A DNA stretch of 64,000 nt, taken from assembly GCF_022229005.1 (NCBI RefSeq), contig NZ_JAKKFD010000002.1:124001-188000 (forward strand). The letters run 5' to 3'. Every line of letters begins with the position of its first letter. Position 1 is the stretch's first letter. Shown here piece after piece: positions 41,929-52,400 of this stretch. A model generated the notes under the pieces. It was not told where the DNA came from, made no database searches, and was given only the letters and a program-made list of their open reading frames with translations. A program made the position numbers and the translations under genes. Origin of the DNA: Micromonospora trifolii. GTDB taxonomy: Bacteria > Actinomycetota > Actinomycetes > Mycobacteriales > Micromonosporaceae.

Positions 41929-43950
41929 ATGACGCGTAGCAGCGCCCACGTACCCCAGCCAACGGCCGCCAACGGCGCCCCCCGAGTCGTGACGCCGGCT
42001 CGCGTCATGGGACTGGCCCTGGCCGCCGGCCTGGCGCTGGTCACCGGCTGTACGGCGGAGCCGGCCCCCGCGCCGCCACCTGACCGGGGAGTGCCGGCTG
42101 GCGGGTTCCGGCTCGTCGCGTTCGACTCCTGCGCGGAGGCGCTGCGGCAGCTGAAGACGGCTGCCAGCGCGTACGTCGGGCCCTGGGGGTTCGGGCCGAA
42201 CGGGGACGCGCTCGCCTTCGGCAGCGCCGAACGAGCGGCGCCCGCCGCGGCGGGGGCTGCGGATGCGGCGTCCACAGCCGCCGCCCCCGGCTACTCGGGC
42301 ACCAACAGGCACGAGGCCGGGGCCGATGAACCGGACCTGGTCAAGACCGACGGCAGGCGGATCGTCACGGTGCAGCACGGCACGCTGTACGTGGTCGACC
42401 CGGCCACCCGCCGGCTGACCGGAGAGCTGGACCTGACGCCGGGCGCCGATCAGTTCGGCGGGGTCGAGGACGCCCTGCTGCTGCACGGTGACCGGGCGCT
42501 GGTGCTGCGCCGCGACGGGTGGGCCGGGAGGTTTCAACCGGCCGTCTCCGAGGGGGGCGGGCGGGTCGTGGACGCCCCGGCGCCGGACGGCATCGTCGGC
42601 CCTCAGCTGATAATGGTCGACCTGTCCGGCCAGCCGAAGATCATCGGCGAATATCGGATCGACGGCAATCTGGTGGACGCCCGCCAGGTCGGCACAACGG
42701 TCCGGGTCGTGGTCCGCTCCGCGCCCCGGCTGAACTTTCCGCATCGGGAACGGGCCACCGATGAGCAGCGCACCACCGCCAACCGTGAGATCATCGACAA
42801 CGCCACCGCCGACGACTGGCTGCCCCGGTACGAGGTCACCTCCGGCGGGCGAACCAGCGCCGGACGGGTCGGCTGCGACCGGGTGAGCCGGCCAGCCGTC
42901 TACTCCGGCACGTCGCTGGTGACCGTGCTCAGTTTCGATCTCGGTGCGGCCGCGCTCGGTGCTGGCGACCCGGTCACCGTGATCGCCGACGGCGACACCG
43001 TCTACAGCAACGGACCCCGGCTGTACGTCGCCAACGATCAGCGCTGGCGGGTGCTGCCGATTCTGACCGCGCGGAACATCGCACCGGATCCCAGGGACGA
43101 GACCACCGAGATCTACCAGTTCGACATCACTGGCACCGGTGCCCCGCGATACGTCGCCGCCGCGTCCGTATCGGGCTGGCTCGTCAACCAGTACGCCATG
43201 TCCAAGTGGGACGGGCATCTGAGAGTGGCCACCACCAGTGGCCGTACCTGGGGCGACAGGCCGAACTCGACGTCCAGCGTGTATGTCCTGCGTGCCGACG
43301 GCACGGCGCTGACCCAGGTCGGAAAGGTCACCGGTCTGGGCAAGGGGGAACGGATATACGCGGTACGGTTCGTCGCTGGCACCGGGTACGTCGTCACCTT
43401 CCGGCAGACCGACCCGCTCTACACAGTCGATCTGCGTGATCCGGGGGCGCCGAAGGTGACCGGCGAGTTGAAGATCAACGGGTATTCGGCGTACCTGCAT
43501 CCGGTCGGCGAAGGACGGCTGCTCGGTGTCGGGCAGGAGGCGTCCGGCCAGGGCCGTATCCAGGGCACCCAGATCTCGCTCTTCGACGTCTCCTCCCCGG
43601 CCAAGCCGACCAGGGTCGCCCAGTATCACGTCAGGCAGGGGCACTCCGAGGCGGAGTTCGACCCGCACGCGTTCCTCTACTGGCCGGCGGAACGCCTGGT
43701 AGTGGTCCCACTGACCGCCCACGGCACGGGCCGGCCGAGCAACGTGGCTGTGGCCCTGCGAGCCGGCGACGGCGGGTTCACCGAGGTCGGCACGGTCGAC
43801 CACACGTCGGACACGGGAGGTCCCGAGGGTCTGACGCCGATCCGCCGGTCACTGGTGGTCGACGGAGTGCTCTGGACCGTCTCCGCCGGTGGCCTCAAGG
43901 CGACCAGCCTCTCCACGATGAAGACCCTCGGCTGGCTGCCTACGGCGTGA
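41929..43950 (+). CDS. Secreted beta-propeller lipoprotein (PF09826-like)
   Basis: 673 residues. The signal ends in a lipobox (LALVTGC, Cys about 41). After a Pro-rich spacer comes a conserved SGTNRHEAGADEPDLVKTDGRRIVTVQHGTLYVVD, the signature of the secreted beta-propeller domain family PF09826. Blade-like repeats run to the C-terminus (LYTVDLRDPGAPKVTGELKINGYSAYLHPVGEGRLLGVGQEA, FDPHAFLYWPAERLVVVPL). These proteins are widespread in actinobacteria and archaea and their function is not known. ATG at 41929 is chosen by the signal peptide; the frame upstream overlaps the tetR operator. Confidence 0.85.
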   Translation: MTRSSAHVPQPTAANGAPRVVTPARVMGLALAAGLALVTGCTAEPAPAPPPDRGVPAGGFRLVAFDSCAEALRQLKTAASAYVGPWGFGPNGDALAFGSAERAAPAAAGAADAASTAAAPGYSGTNRHEAGADEPDLVKTDGRRIVTVQHGTLYVVDPATRRLTGELDLTPGADQFGGVEDALLLHGDRALVLRRDGWAGRFQPAVSEGGGRVVDAPAPDGIVGPQLIMVDLSGQPKIIGEYRIDGNLVDARQVGTTVRVVVRSAPRLNFPHRERATDEQRTTANREIIDNATADDWLPRYEVTSGGRTSAGRVGCDRVSRPAVYSGTSLVTVLSFDLGAAALGAGDPVTVIADGDTVYSNGPRLYVANDQRWRVLPILTARNIAPDPRDETTEIYQFDITGTGAPRYVAAASVSGWLVNQYAMSKWDGHLRVATTSGRTWGDRPNSTSSVYVLRADGTALTQVGKVTGLGKGERIYAVRFVAGTGYVVTFRQTDPLYTVDLRDPGAPKVTGELKINGYSAYLHPVGEGRLLGVGQEASGQGRIQGTQISLFDVSSPAKPTRVAQYHVRQGHSEAEFDPHAFLYWPAERLVVVPLTAHGTGRPSNVAVALRAGDGGFTEVGTVDHTSDTGGPEGLTPIRRSLVVDGVLWTVSAGGLKATSLSTMKTLGWLPTA

Positions 43951-44049
43951 ACGGCGTGGTGGTGTCCGGCGTGGGTCGTGCCGCTGTTCGGAGGCGGTCG
44001 GTCCGCACCCGCGTCCGGGGCGTCGCGCCTCGCCGGAGAAGATGTCAGC

Positions 44050-44943
44050 ATGAGCGATTCCGTACTGCCCGAGCGCGTCGTCGTCACCGGTGCCACCGGC
44101 AAACTCGGTCGCGCCGTGGTCGCGCACCTGCGCGCCGTGGGCGTCGACGTCCTGGCGGTCGACCGTGTCGGCGGCCGCGACCCCCGCGACGTGAACGGTG
44201 AGTTCCTGCTGGTCGACCTGACCGACTACGGGCAGGTGGTGGAGGCGTTCACCGGGGGCGCCGACGAGCACGCGGGCGGCGTCGACGCGGTCGTGCACCT
44301 CGCGGCGATCCCGGCCCCCGGGCTGATGTCGAACGCGACCACGTTCGCGAACAACTCGGCGGCGACGTACAACGTGTTCGCCGCGGCGCGGGCGGCCGGG
44401 ATCAAGCGGGTGGTGTGGGCGTCGAGCGAGACGGTGCTCGGGCTGCCGTTCGACACCCCACCGCCGTACGCGCCGGTCGACGAGGAGTACGCGCCACGGC
44501 CCGAGTCGACGTACTCGTTGAACAAGGCTCTGGAGGAGGAGATGGCCCGGCACTTCTGCCGGTGGGACCCGGAGCTGGTCATGGTGGGGCTGCGCTTCTC
44601 CAATGTGATGGACGTCGAGGACTACGCGCCGTTCCCCTCGTTCGACGCCGACCCGCAGCTGCGCCGGTGGAACCTGTGGGGCTACATCGACGCCCGGGAC
44701 GGGGCCCAGGCGGTCGAGCGCGCGCTCGCGCACGACCAGCCCGGTGCCGACGTCTTCGTCATCGCCAACGCCGACACCGTCATGACCAGGTCCAGCGCCA
44801 GCCTGATGGCCGAGGTCTACCCGGGCGTCGAGATCCGTAAGGAGCTGGGTGAGAACGAGACGCTGCTCAGCATCGACAAGGCCCGCCGGGTGCTGGGGTA
44901 CGAGCCGCAGCACTCATGGCGGAACCACGTCGACCAGACGTAA
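44050..44943 (+). CDS. NAD(P)-dependent epimerase/dehydratase (extended SDR)
   Basis: 297 residues. The Rossmann nucleotide-binding loop is TGATGKLG (13-20), with an acidic Asp at the end of strand 2 (VDRVGG) suggesting NAD. Active-site motif YSLNK (YxxxK) and upstream WASSETVLG (Ser) are present. It resembles uronate dehydrogenases and UDP-glucose 4-epimerase-like sugar SDRs. The C-terminus holds SIDKARRVLGYEPQHSW. The substrate cannot be fixed from sequence. It lies 99 bp behind the beta-propeller gene and may be co-transcribed. Confidence 0.83.
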   Translation: MSDSVLPERVVVTGATGKLGRAVVAHLRAVGVDVLAVDRVGGRDPRDVNGEFLLVDLTDYGQVVEAFTGGADEHAGGVDAVVHLAAIPAPGLMSNATTFANNSAATYNVFAAARAAGIKRVVWASSETVLGLPFDTPPPYAPVDEEYAPRPESTYSLNKALEEEMARHFCRWDPELVMVGLRFSNVMDVEDYAPFPSFDADPQLRRWNLWGYIDARDGAQAVERALAHDQPGADVFVIANADTVMTRSSASLMAEVYPGVEIRKELGENETLLSIDKARRVLGYEPQHSWRNHVDQT

Positions 44944-44970
44944 ATCTCACGTGGGAGCTCATAAACAGTT

Positions 44971-44999
44971 TTGACGTTACGAAACATCGATCATTGTTA
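44971..44999 (+). promoter_or_regulatory. Possible promoter of the subtilisin-like protease gene
   Basis: TTGACG (44971-44976) and TTGTTA (44994-44999) separated by 17 bp in an unusually AT-rich stretch. The -35 box is good and the -10 box is weak. Confidence 0.35.
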
Positions 45000-45108
45000 A
45001 CCGGTCTGTCCGCGCTGCCGCGTCTCCTCCTACCTTTCGGCACAGCCCTCCGAATTCGGCGTCACCCGGACGCGAATCGCGGAGTCGGCACCTTGGAGGA
45101 GATCACCC

Positions 45109-47055
45109 GTGTTGCAACGACTCCCAGCCGCTGGCTTCGCGCTCGTCCTGGCGCTGGCCGGAGCCATCGGCGTCGGTGGCCCGGCCCAGGCCGAGCCGAC
45201 CGGCACCATCACGTACGCGGACGGACCGAACGCGGTGGCCGACCGCTACATCGTCACGCTCAGGTCCACCGCGTTGGCGGCCACCGCCGTCGACAGCAAG
45301 GCCCGTGAGCTGACCGGCCGCTTCGGTGGCCAGACCCGACACGTCTACGCGTCGGCCCTGCCCGGCTTCTCGGTGAGCATGTCGGCGAAGCAGGCGCAAC
45401 GACTGGCCGCGGACCCGTCCGTCGCGTCCGTCGAGCAGGTCCAGCGCATCGGCGTACTGGACACCCAGACCAACCCGCCGAACTGGGGAGACGACCGGAT
45501 CGACCAGCGCAACCTGCCGTTGAACCAGACCTTCACCTACCCGGCCAACCCGGGCCAGGGGGTCACCGTCTACGTCCTCGACACCGGCATCAACGCCAAC
45601 CACAACGAGTTCACCGGCCGAGTGCGGCAGGGCACCGACATGGTGGACAACGACAGCACCCCGCAAGACTGCCACGGACACGGCACGCACGTCGCCGGCA
45701 CCGCAGTGGGCACCACGTACGGAATCGCGAAGAAGGCCGGCGTGGTCGCCGTACGGGTGCTGAACTGCCAGGGCAGCGGCACGAACGACGACCTGATCGC
45801 GGGGATCAACTGGGTACGCGCCAACGCGCAGAAGCCGGCGGTCGTCAACTACAGCATCGGCTGCGGCAGCCGGTGCACCAGCCAGGCGATGGACAGCGCC
45901 GTCACCAGCCTGATCAGCTCGGGTGTGCAGTTCGTGCAGGCGGCCGGCAACTCCTCGGACGACGCCTGCTACTACAGCCCGCAGGCGGTCACCGCGGCCA
46001 TCACGGTCGGCAACAGCACCAGCTCCGACGGACGCAACAGCAGCAGCAACTACGGCTCCTGCCTGGACATCTTCGCCCCTGGCACGAGCATCGTCTCGGC
46101 CTCCTACTCCAGCAACAACGGCAGCGCCACGATGACCGGCACCTCGATGGCGTCACCGCACACGGCCGGTGCGGCGGCGCTGTACCTGGGAGCGAACCCC
46201 AGTGCGACTCCCGCCCAGGTCCGGGCGGCGCTGGTGGACAACGGCACCACCGGCAAGATCACCAGTCCGGGCAGCGGCTCGCCGAACGTCCTGCTCTACA
46301 CCGGGTTCATCGGTGGCACCGACCCCGGCCCGGGTAGCCCGACGGTGACCAACCCGGGTAGCCGCACCTCGGCTGTCGGCCAGGCCGTCGACGTGCAGGT
46401 GCAGGGCAGCGGCGGCACCACCCCGTACACCTGGAGCGCCTCGGGACTGCCGGCCGGCCTCAGCATCGGCGCGTCCACCGGGCGGATCACCGGCAGCGCC
46501 ACCACGGCGGGCACCTCGAACGTGACGGTTACCGTCACCGACGCGGCGGGCCGGACGGCTCAGGCGACCTTCACCTGGACGGTGACCAGTGGCGGCGGTG
46601 GCTGCACGCCCGCGCAGGTCGTCGGCAACCCGGGCTTCGAGAGTGGCACCTCACCGTGGACCGCGACGGCGAACGTGATCGGCAGCTGGTCGCAGTACCC
46701 GGCACGCTCCGGCGCCCGTAACGCCTGGCTCAACGGTGGCGGCCAGGTGCAGACCGACACCGTGTCGCAGTCGGTGACGATCCCGGCCGGATGTGCCAAC
46801 GCGACGCTGCGGTTCTGGATCCGGATCACCACCGCCGAGTACGAGAACCTGGCCTACGACCGGTTGACCGTCACACTCGGCGGCACCACGGTGGCCAGCT
46901 ACTCGAACCTGGACAGGACCTCCGGGTACGTCGAGAAGGTGATCAACGTCGGCCAGTTCGCCGGGCAGACCGCCGCGCTGAGGTTCAACGGAGTGGAGGA
47001 CTGGTCGTACCAGACCAGCTTCGTGATCGACGACGTGACGATCAGCGCGAGCTGA
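45109..47055 (+). CDS. Secreted subtilisin-like (S8, aqualysin-type) serine protease
   Basis: 648 residues, GTG start with GGAGGAG. A signal peptide (about 1-28) is followed by an I9 propeptide (about 46-118), an S8 peptidase (about 130-400), an Ig-like putative-Ig domain (about 410-495) and a C-terminal beta-sandwich (about 505-648: NPGFESGTSPWTATANVIGSW). The catalytic triad is clear: Asp158 in VYVLDTGI, His191 in HGHGTHVAG and Ser346 in GTSMASPH. Paired cysteines suggest secretion-stabilised folding. The enzyme degrades proteins outside the cell after autocatalytic removal of the propeptide. Confidence 0.93.
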   Translation: MLQRLPAAGFALVLALAGAIGVGGPAQAEPTGTITYADGPNAVADRYIVTLRSTALAATAVDSKARELTGRFGGQTRHVYASALPGFSVSMSAKQAQRLAADPSVASVEQVQRIGVLDTQTNPPNWGDDRIDQRNLPLNQTFTYPANPGQGVTVYVLDTGINANHNEFTGRVRQGTDMVDNDSTPQDCHGHGTHVAGTAVGTTYGIAKKAGVVAVRVLNCQGSGTNDDLIAGINWVRANAQKPAVVNYSIGCGSRCTSQAMDSAVTSLISSGVQFVQAAGNSSDDACYYSPQAVTAAITVGNSTSSDGRNSSSNYGSCLDIFAPGTSIVSASYSSNNGSATMTGTSMASPHTAGAAALYLGANPSATPAQVRAALVDNGTTGKITSPGSGSPNVLLYTGFIGGTDPGPGSPTVTNPGSRTSAVGQAVDVQVQGSGGTTPYTWSASGLPAGLSIGASTGRITGSATTAGTSNVTVTVTDAAGRTAQATFTWTVTSGGGGCTPAQVVGNPGFESGTSPWTATANVIGSWSQYPARSGARNAWLNGGGQVQTDTVSQSVTIPAGCANATLRFWIRITTAEYENLAYDRLTVTLGGTTVASYSNLDRTSGYVEKVINVGQFAGQTAALRFNGVEDWSYQTSFVIDDVTISAS

Positions 47056-47071
47056 CAGGCGGTACGGGAAC

Positions 47072-47102
47072 GGGAGTGAGTGGTCATTGGCCGCTCACTC
47101 CC
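47072..47102. terminator. Terminator between protease and regulator genes
   Basis: GGGAGTGAGTGG pairs with CCGCTCACTCCC over 12 positions (one G-T pair) around TCATTGG. It lies just after the protease stop and overlaps the last codons of the convergent regulator gene. Confidence 0.8.
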
Positions 47103-48030
47103 ACTCCCAGCGCATGCCGACGATCCCCGGCGGGACGTCCGAGGCGATCAGGTGGGCGCCGTGGGTGGACCCGATCCACGCCTCCCACACACCCTGGTCG
47201 GGCGCGTGCAGGCCACGTCGCTCGAAGCGGTGACAGCGGGCCGGTACGGCGTCGTGGTCGAACTGCACCTGGAGGACGTACTCACTGACCGGGGTGGAGA
47301 ACCCGCGGTAGTAGTTGTCGGTCGGCAGCTGCGAGGTGCTGAGGAACTCGTACTCGATCACCACGGTGTCGCCCTGTGCCAGCATCCGGTCGAAGATGAT
47401 CTCCGCGACGAGCAGACCGGAACCGTGCTCCGAGCGGACCCGGCCGAGCCGGCAGTTGCGGACCGCGTTGATCCGCGTCGAGGCGGTCACGTCGTCGGTG
47501 CGGAAGATGCCCACGGTCCGCGAGACCCGGTCGGTGTTGGCCCGGAGCACCTGCCGGCAGGTCAAGCTGATCTCCTGGCGTCGATCGCCCACCACGTAGA
47601 GGTCGTGCAGACTGAGCCGGGTCAACTCGTGGTACAGCCACCGGTCGACCTCGGCCACCATCTTGGCGACGCTGGTGCCGTCACTGAAGAGGCGGTCGAT
47701 CTCGATGGTCCCGGGTGGTTGGCTCAGCCATCGGCCCCGAGGCCGGCGCGGGCCAAGTTGGACGATCAACGACTCGGCCGGCAGCGACAGGATCGCTTCG
47801 AGGAGCCGGACGGCTTTGATCGACTCCGGGCGTTCCGGCCGGCTGCGACCGCGTCGCCAGTAACTCAACGTGGTGAGGCTGACGCTGACGCCGGCCGTCG
47901 ACAGCTTCTCCTGGATCTCCTCCAGCCGCATGCCACGGTCCTCGATGGCGAGGTGGAGGGCCGCCGAGAACGGACCGGTACGCAGCGCGTGCGCCAGGTC
48001 CCGACCCAGCTCGGAACGGGCCTTCTCCAT
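47095..48030 (-). CDS. HTH regulator with large C-terminal domain
   Basis: 311 residues. The N-terminus has an XRE-type helix-turn-helix (MRLEEIQEKLSTAGVSVSLTTLSYWRRGRSRPERPES). The remaining 220 residues form an all-beta region with IFRTDDVTASTRINAVRNCRLGRVRS and YEFLSTSQLPTDNYYRGFSTPVSEYVLQVQFD, not a known ligand-binding fold to me. A helix-turn-helix plus unknown sensing domain suggests a one-component regulator or, less likely, an abortive-infection or toxin-linked repressor. It lies behind the GH128 gene on the same strand with a 52-bp gap. Confidence 0.65.
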   Translation of the reverse strand: MEKARSELGRDLAHALRTGPFSAALHLAIEDRGMRLEEIQEKLSTAGVSVSLTTLSYWRRGRSRPERPESIKAVRLLEAILSLPAESLIVQLGPRRPRGRWLSQPPGTIEIDRLFSDGTSVAKMVAEVDRWLYHELTRLSLHDLYVVGDRRQEISLTCRQVLRANTDRVSRTVGIFRTDDVTASTRINAVRNCRLGRVRSEHGSGLLVAEIIFDRMLAQGDTVVIEYEFLSTSQLPTDNYYRGFSTPVSEYVLQVQFDHDAVPARCHRFERRGLHAPDQGVWEAWIGSTHGAHLIASDVPPGIVGMRWEWE

Positions 48031-48082
48031 GTCGGCTGAGTATGGTCACGTCACCGCCGCCGCGCCAGCGGTGTCGGCGTGC

Positions 48083-49186
48083 TCAGCGCGCCGCCTGGTA
48101 GGCGCGGCCGACGGCGGTCGCCGTGCTGCCGGTGCGAAACAGCCCGGTCTGGTCCTTGTCGGTGGCGGGCAGGCCGAACCACGCGTACCGCTGGAGCCAG
48201 GACAGCCCACCCAGCATCCGGGTCGCCGCGGTGAGGAACGCGGCCTGCTGTGCCTGGGTGGGGAAGCGGACGCCGTTGGAGAAGTCGATCAGGGCGAACT
48301 CGGTGAGCCAGACCGGCAGCTTGTACCGGTCGTGCACGGCCTGCAGGTACGACCTGAGCTGGTTGACCGCGTTGGCGGTGGTGAAGTCACCGCCGTACCA
48401 GTGCAGGGCGATGAAGTCGACGCGGTAGCCGCGCTGCTTCGCCCCGGCCATGAACCGGTCGAGCCATTCGCCCGGCCGGTCGCCGCCCCAGGCCACCGCC
48501 GGGCTGCCCAGCGGAAGGCCGGTGGCCTGCAACTGCGGCCACAGCTCCAACGCCTGCTCGACGGTCATCTCCGCCTGACCCTTCAGGTCCGGCTCGTTGA
48601 ACCCGAGCAGGTAGCGGCCGTTCTGCTTGGCCTGTTGCAGGTTGCTGGCGGTGACGCTCTTCGCCCCCCAGATCATCGGGACGAACTCGGCGCCCTTCGG
48701 GCTGGTGACGCCCGAGTGGGCCACGTCCCAGGTGTAGTACCAACTCGCCCCGGAGTTCGCCAGCGCCTGGCTGACGCCGTCGAACTTCCACACCCCGACG
48801 CCCTTGCGCTTCGAGGTCGCCACCGGGGCCGCCGGAGCGACCGGACGCCCGGTTGTCGGCTTCGCCGTCGGCGCCGGGGTCGGCGTCGCCCCCGCCGGGC
48901 TCGTGGTGGCGGCGGGCGTGGTCGCGCTGGTCGCGCCGGGCTGCGGGCTCGCGGGCGGCGGCGCGTCGAGCGCCTGTGTCGCCGCCGGGGCGGGCGTCGG
49001 CCCGGTCGGCTGCACCACGACGATCACACCCGTCACCAGTACGGCGACCACGGCGGCAGCGAGGAGCGGCCACAGCAGCCGCCTCGCGCCGATCGGGAGG
49101 CGGCCGAGCAGACCGCGCCGGGGTTCCGCGTGGGCGCCCCGGGTAACCCCTGGTGTGACGGCTCCATCCGGACCGGATCCGCGCAT
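48083..49186 (-). CDS. GH128 beta-1,3-glucanase, membrane-anchored
   Basis: 367 residues. The N-terminal transmembrane anchor (about 36-58) is followed by a long Ala/Pro/Thr-rich spacer (60-125) and a compact TIM-barrel of the Asl1-like GH128 family. Catalytic residues are Glu198 in LLGFNEPDL (acid/base) and Glu296 in PVWLTEFALIDF (nucleophile). Characteristic WGGDRPGEWLDRF and LHWYGGD motifs surround the substrate groove. It should hydrolyse beta-1,3-glucans of fungal or plant walls near the cell surface. ATG with AAGGAG 8 bases upstream. Confidence 0.88.
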   Translation of the reverse strand: MRGSGPDGAVTPGVTRGAHAEPRRGLLGRLPIGARRLLWPLLAAAVVAVLVTGVIVVVQPTGPTPAPAATQALDAPPPASPQPGATSATTPAATTSPAGATPTPAPTAKPTTGRPVAPAAPVATSKRKGVGVWKFDGVSQALANSGASWYYTWDVAHSGVTSPKGAEFVPMIWGAKSVTASNLQQAKQNGRYLLGFNEPDLKGQAEMTVEQALELWPQLQATGLPLGSPAVAWGGDRPGEWLDRFMAGAKQRGYRVDFIALHWYGGDFTTANAVNQLRSYLQAVHDRYKLPVWLTEFALIDFSNGVRFPTQAQQAAFLTAATRMLGGLSWLQRYAWFGLPATDKDQTGLFRTGSTATAVGRAYQAAR

Positions 49187-49365
49187 CGTCTCGACTCCTT
49201 CATGTGGTCGTACCGCTACCTGTCGTGGGGCTGGCGGAAGATCCGCTACAGCCTCCCCTCAGGAGACTCACCGGTCGCGCCGGGATAACAGTTTCCACCG
49301 CTGGTGTCGGTCGTCGATCACCAGACACCCGGCGGGATCGGATTCATGGCTGTCAACGTCTTCTC

Positions 49366-49394
49366 TTGACCATGACGAGCGCGTAACCTACCTG
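49366..49394 (+). promoter_or_regulatory. Promoter of the rhamnosidase gene
   Basis: -35 TTGACC (49366-49371) followed after 17 bp by TACCTG (49389-49394). The -10 box overlaps the TGAAACGATTCA operator, so a bound repressor would block polymerase. Confidence 0.5.
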
Positions 49395-49404
49395 AAACGA
49401 TTCA
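49393..49404. promoter_or_regulatory. LacI operator, rhamnosidase promoter
   Basis: TGAAACGATTCA, a palindrome with one mismatch. The identical 12-mer recurs at 54387 in front of the rhamnose importer operon, linking the two units to one regulator. Confidence 0.75.
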
Positions 49405-49461
49405 TTAATCCGGAGGCCGACCCCTGCCGCCACACCGTGCAGAGAAGGATGAGGGCCAGGA

Positions 49462-52400
49462 ATGATGCGCACGTCGCGGCGTCACGCCGCACTTTCCGCA
49501 CTTCTCGTGCTGCTGACTGGCCTGACGCCGATGGCGGCACCGTACCCGGCGACCGCCGCGCCGGCCGCCGCAGCGCTGACGGCGACCGACCTGACCGCCG
49601 AACGGGCCACCGCGCCGATCGGCCTGGACGTGGCACGACCCCGCCTCGGCTGGCGGATCGACGCCACCACCCGGGGCGTGGTCCAGGAGTCCTACCAGGT
49701 GCGTGTCGCCACCAGCACCGACCGCCTCGGCGCCCCCGACGTCTGGGACAGCGGCCGGGTCCGGTCCCGGCAGAGCACCCTCGTCCCGTACGCCGGACCG
49801 GCCCTGCTGCCACGGACCCGCTACGCCTGGCAGGTCCAGGTCTGGGACACCACCGGCAACGCCTCCGGGTGGAGCACGCCGACGTTCTGGGAAACCGGCG
49901 TGCAGGGTGGCGCCGGCTGGCAGGCCGACTGGATCGGGTCGCCGTCGCCCACCGAATCCTGGACCGACTACACGGTGCAGACGACGGTCCGGCTGGAACG
50001 CGACGCGGCCGGGATCTTCCTGCGCGCCCGTGGCGCGGGCAACGCGTACATGTGGCAGTTCTCCATCACCGGCGGCAGCGCCAAGCTGCGCCCGCACGCC
50101 CGGGTCAACGGTGCCTGGACAGTGCTCAAGGAGGTGCCGCTCGGCGCTGTCGTACCGGCCGACCGGCTGACCACGCCGCACACGGTGCGCATCACGGCGG
50201 CCGGGAACACCATCACCACCTGGGTCGACGGCACCCAGGTCGACGTCACCACCAGCACCGCCCACCAGACCGGCTCGGTCGGCCTGCGGACCAACGGGCT
50301 GGAGTCCGGCGTCTTCTCCGACTTCTCGGTGACCAGCGGTGGCCAGACACTCTTCGCGGCTCCGCTCACCGACGGGGTGAACCCGTTCGGGGCCGGCACT
50401 GCCACAGCGGCCGGCCTGCGGGTCGGCGGCGACACCGAGGCCATGCTCGTCGCGCTGGATGCGAACCCGTTGCTGCGACGGGGCTTCCGGGTCGACGGCA
50501 CTGTCGCCCGCGCCCGGATCTACGCCACCGCGCTCGGTGTCTACCAGCTCTCCCTCAACGGCCAGCGGGTCGGCGACCACGAGCTGGCACCTGGCTGGAC
50601 CGACTACCACAAGCGGGTGCAGTACCAGACGTACGACGTGACCGGCCAACTCCGCCCGGGTGACAATGCCCTCGGCGCCCTGCTCGGCGACGGTTGGTAC
50701 GCGGGCAGCATCGCCTGGTTCGGCACCGACAACTACGGCTCCCGCCCGCACCTGAGCGCGCAACTGCGCATCGACTACACCGACGGTCGCAGCGCGACGG
50801 TCAACACCGACGGAACGTGGCGCGCCACGGCCGGGCCGTTCCTGCAGAGCGACCTGATCCACGGTGAGACCTACGACGCGCGGCGGTTGCCGGCCGGCTG
50901 GAACCAGCCCGGCTTCAACGACGCCGGCTGGAAGCCCGCAACCATCGACGACGTCGATGCCACCGACAAGATCGTCGCCCAGGTCGACCCGCCGGTGCGG
51001 GTCACGCAGGAGTTGCCGGCCCGGGTGCTGACCCAGCCCACCCCCGGCACCTGGATCTTCGACCTCGGCCAGAACATGGTGGGCAAGGTGCGGCTGAGGG
51101 TCAACGGCCCGGCCGGTTCGACGGTCCGAATCCGGCACGCCGAGGTGCTCAACCCGAACGGCACCGCGTACACCGCCAACCTGCGGACGGCCCGGGCCAC
51201 CGACCTCTACACCCTGCGAGGTGGTGGCGCCGAGGTCTACGAGCCGACCTTCACCTTCCACGGTTTCCGCTACGTCGAGCTGACCGGCTATCCGGGCACC
51301 CCCGACCTGTCCTCGGTCACGGGCCTGGTGATGCACACCGACGGGGAGCTGACCAGCGAGTTCCAGACCTCCAACGCCATGGTGAACCGGCTGCACAGCA
51401 ACATCACCTGGGGGCAGCGCGGCAACTTCCTGTCCATCCCGACCGACACCCCGGCCCGCGACGAGCGACTCGGCTGGACCGGCGACATCAACGTCTTCGC
51501 CAACACCGCCACCTTCAACATGGACAGCCTGACGTTCCTCAGCAAGTGGTTGCAGGACCTGCGCGACGCGCAGTCGGCCAACGGCGCGTACCCCGACGTC
51601 GCGCCCCGCGCCTGCTGTGGGGACGGCGCGACGGGCTGGGCGGACGCCGGGATCACAGTGCCGTACGCGCTGTGGCAGCGCTACGGCGACACCCGGGTGA
51701 TCGAGGAGCATTACGCGTCGATGGTGCGGTACGCGTCCTGGCTGGAGAGCACCAGCTCGGGCAACCTGCGGACCAACGCCGGCCCGTACCTCGACTGGCT
51801 CAACCTCGACGACCCGACGCCGGCCGGGGTGGTCGGCACCGCCTACTACGCGTACAGCATCCGGCTGCTGGGGAAGCTGGCGGCCGCCATCGGGCGCAAC
51901 GCCGACGCGACCCGCTACGCCGCGCTGTCCACCGCCATCACCCAGTCGTTCGTCAACACCTACGTCGCGGCCGACGGGACCGTGCAGGGCGACAGCCAGA
52001 CCGGGTACGTGCTGGCCATCGGCATGGGCCTGCTGACCGACCCGCTGCGGGCCAGGGCCGCCGACCGGCTGGTCGCCAACGTGCAACGGCACGACTGGCA
52101 CCTCTCCACCGGCTTCCTCGGCACACCGGACCTGCTGCCGGCGCTGAGTGACACCGCGCATCTCGACGTCGCCTACCGGCTGTTGCTCAACGACACCTAC
52201 CCGTCGTGGGGCTACGAGATCGGCAAGGGCGCGACCACGATCTGGGAGCGCTGGGACTCGATCAAACCCGACGGCAGCTTCGGCGACGTGGGGATGAACT
52301 CCTTCAACCACTACGCGTACGGCGCGGTGGGCGACTGGATGTACCGGACCGTCGCGGGCATCCAACCCGACGCCGGCAACCCCGGGTACGCGCACGTCAC

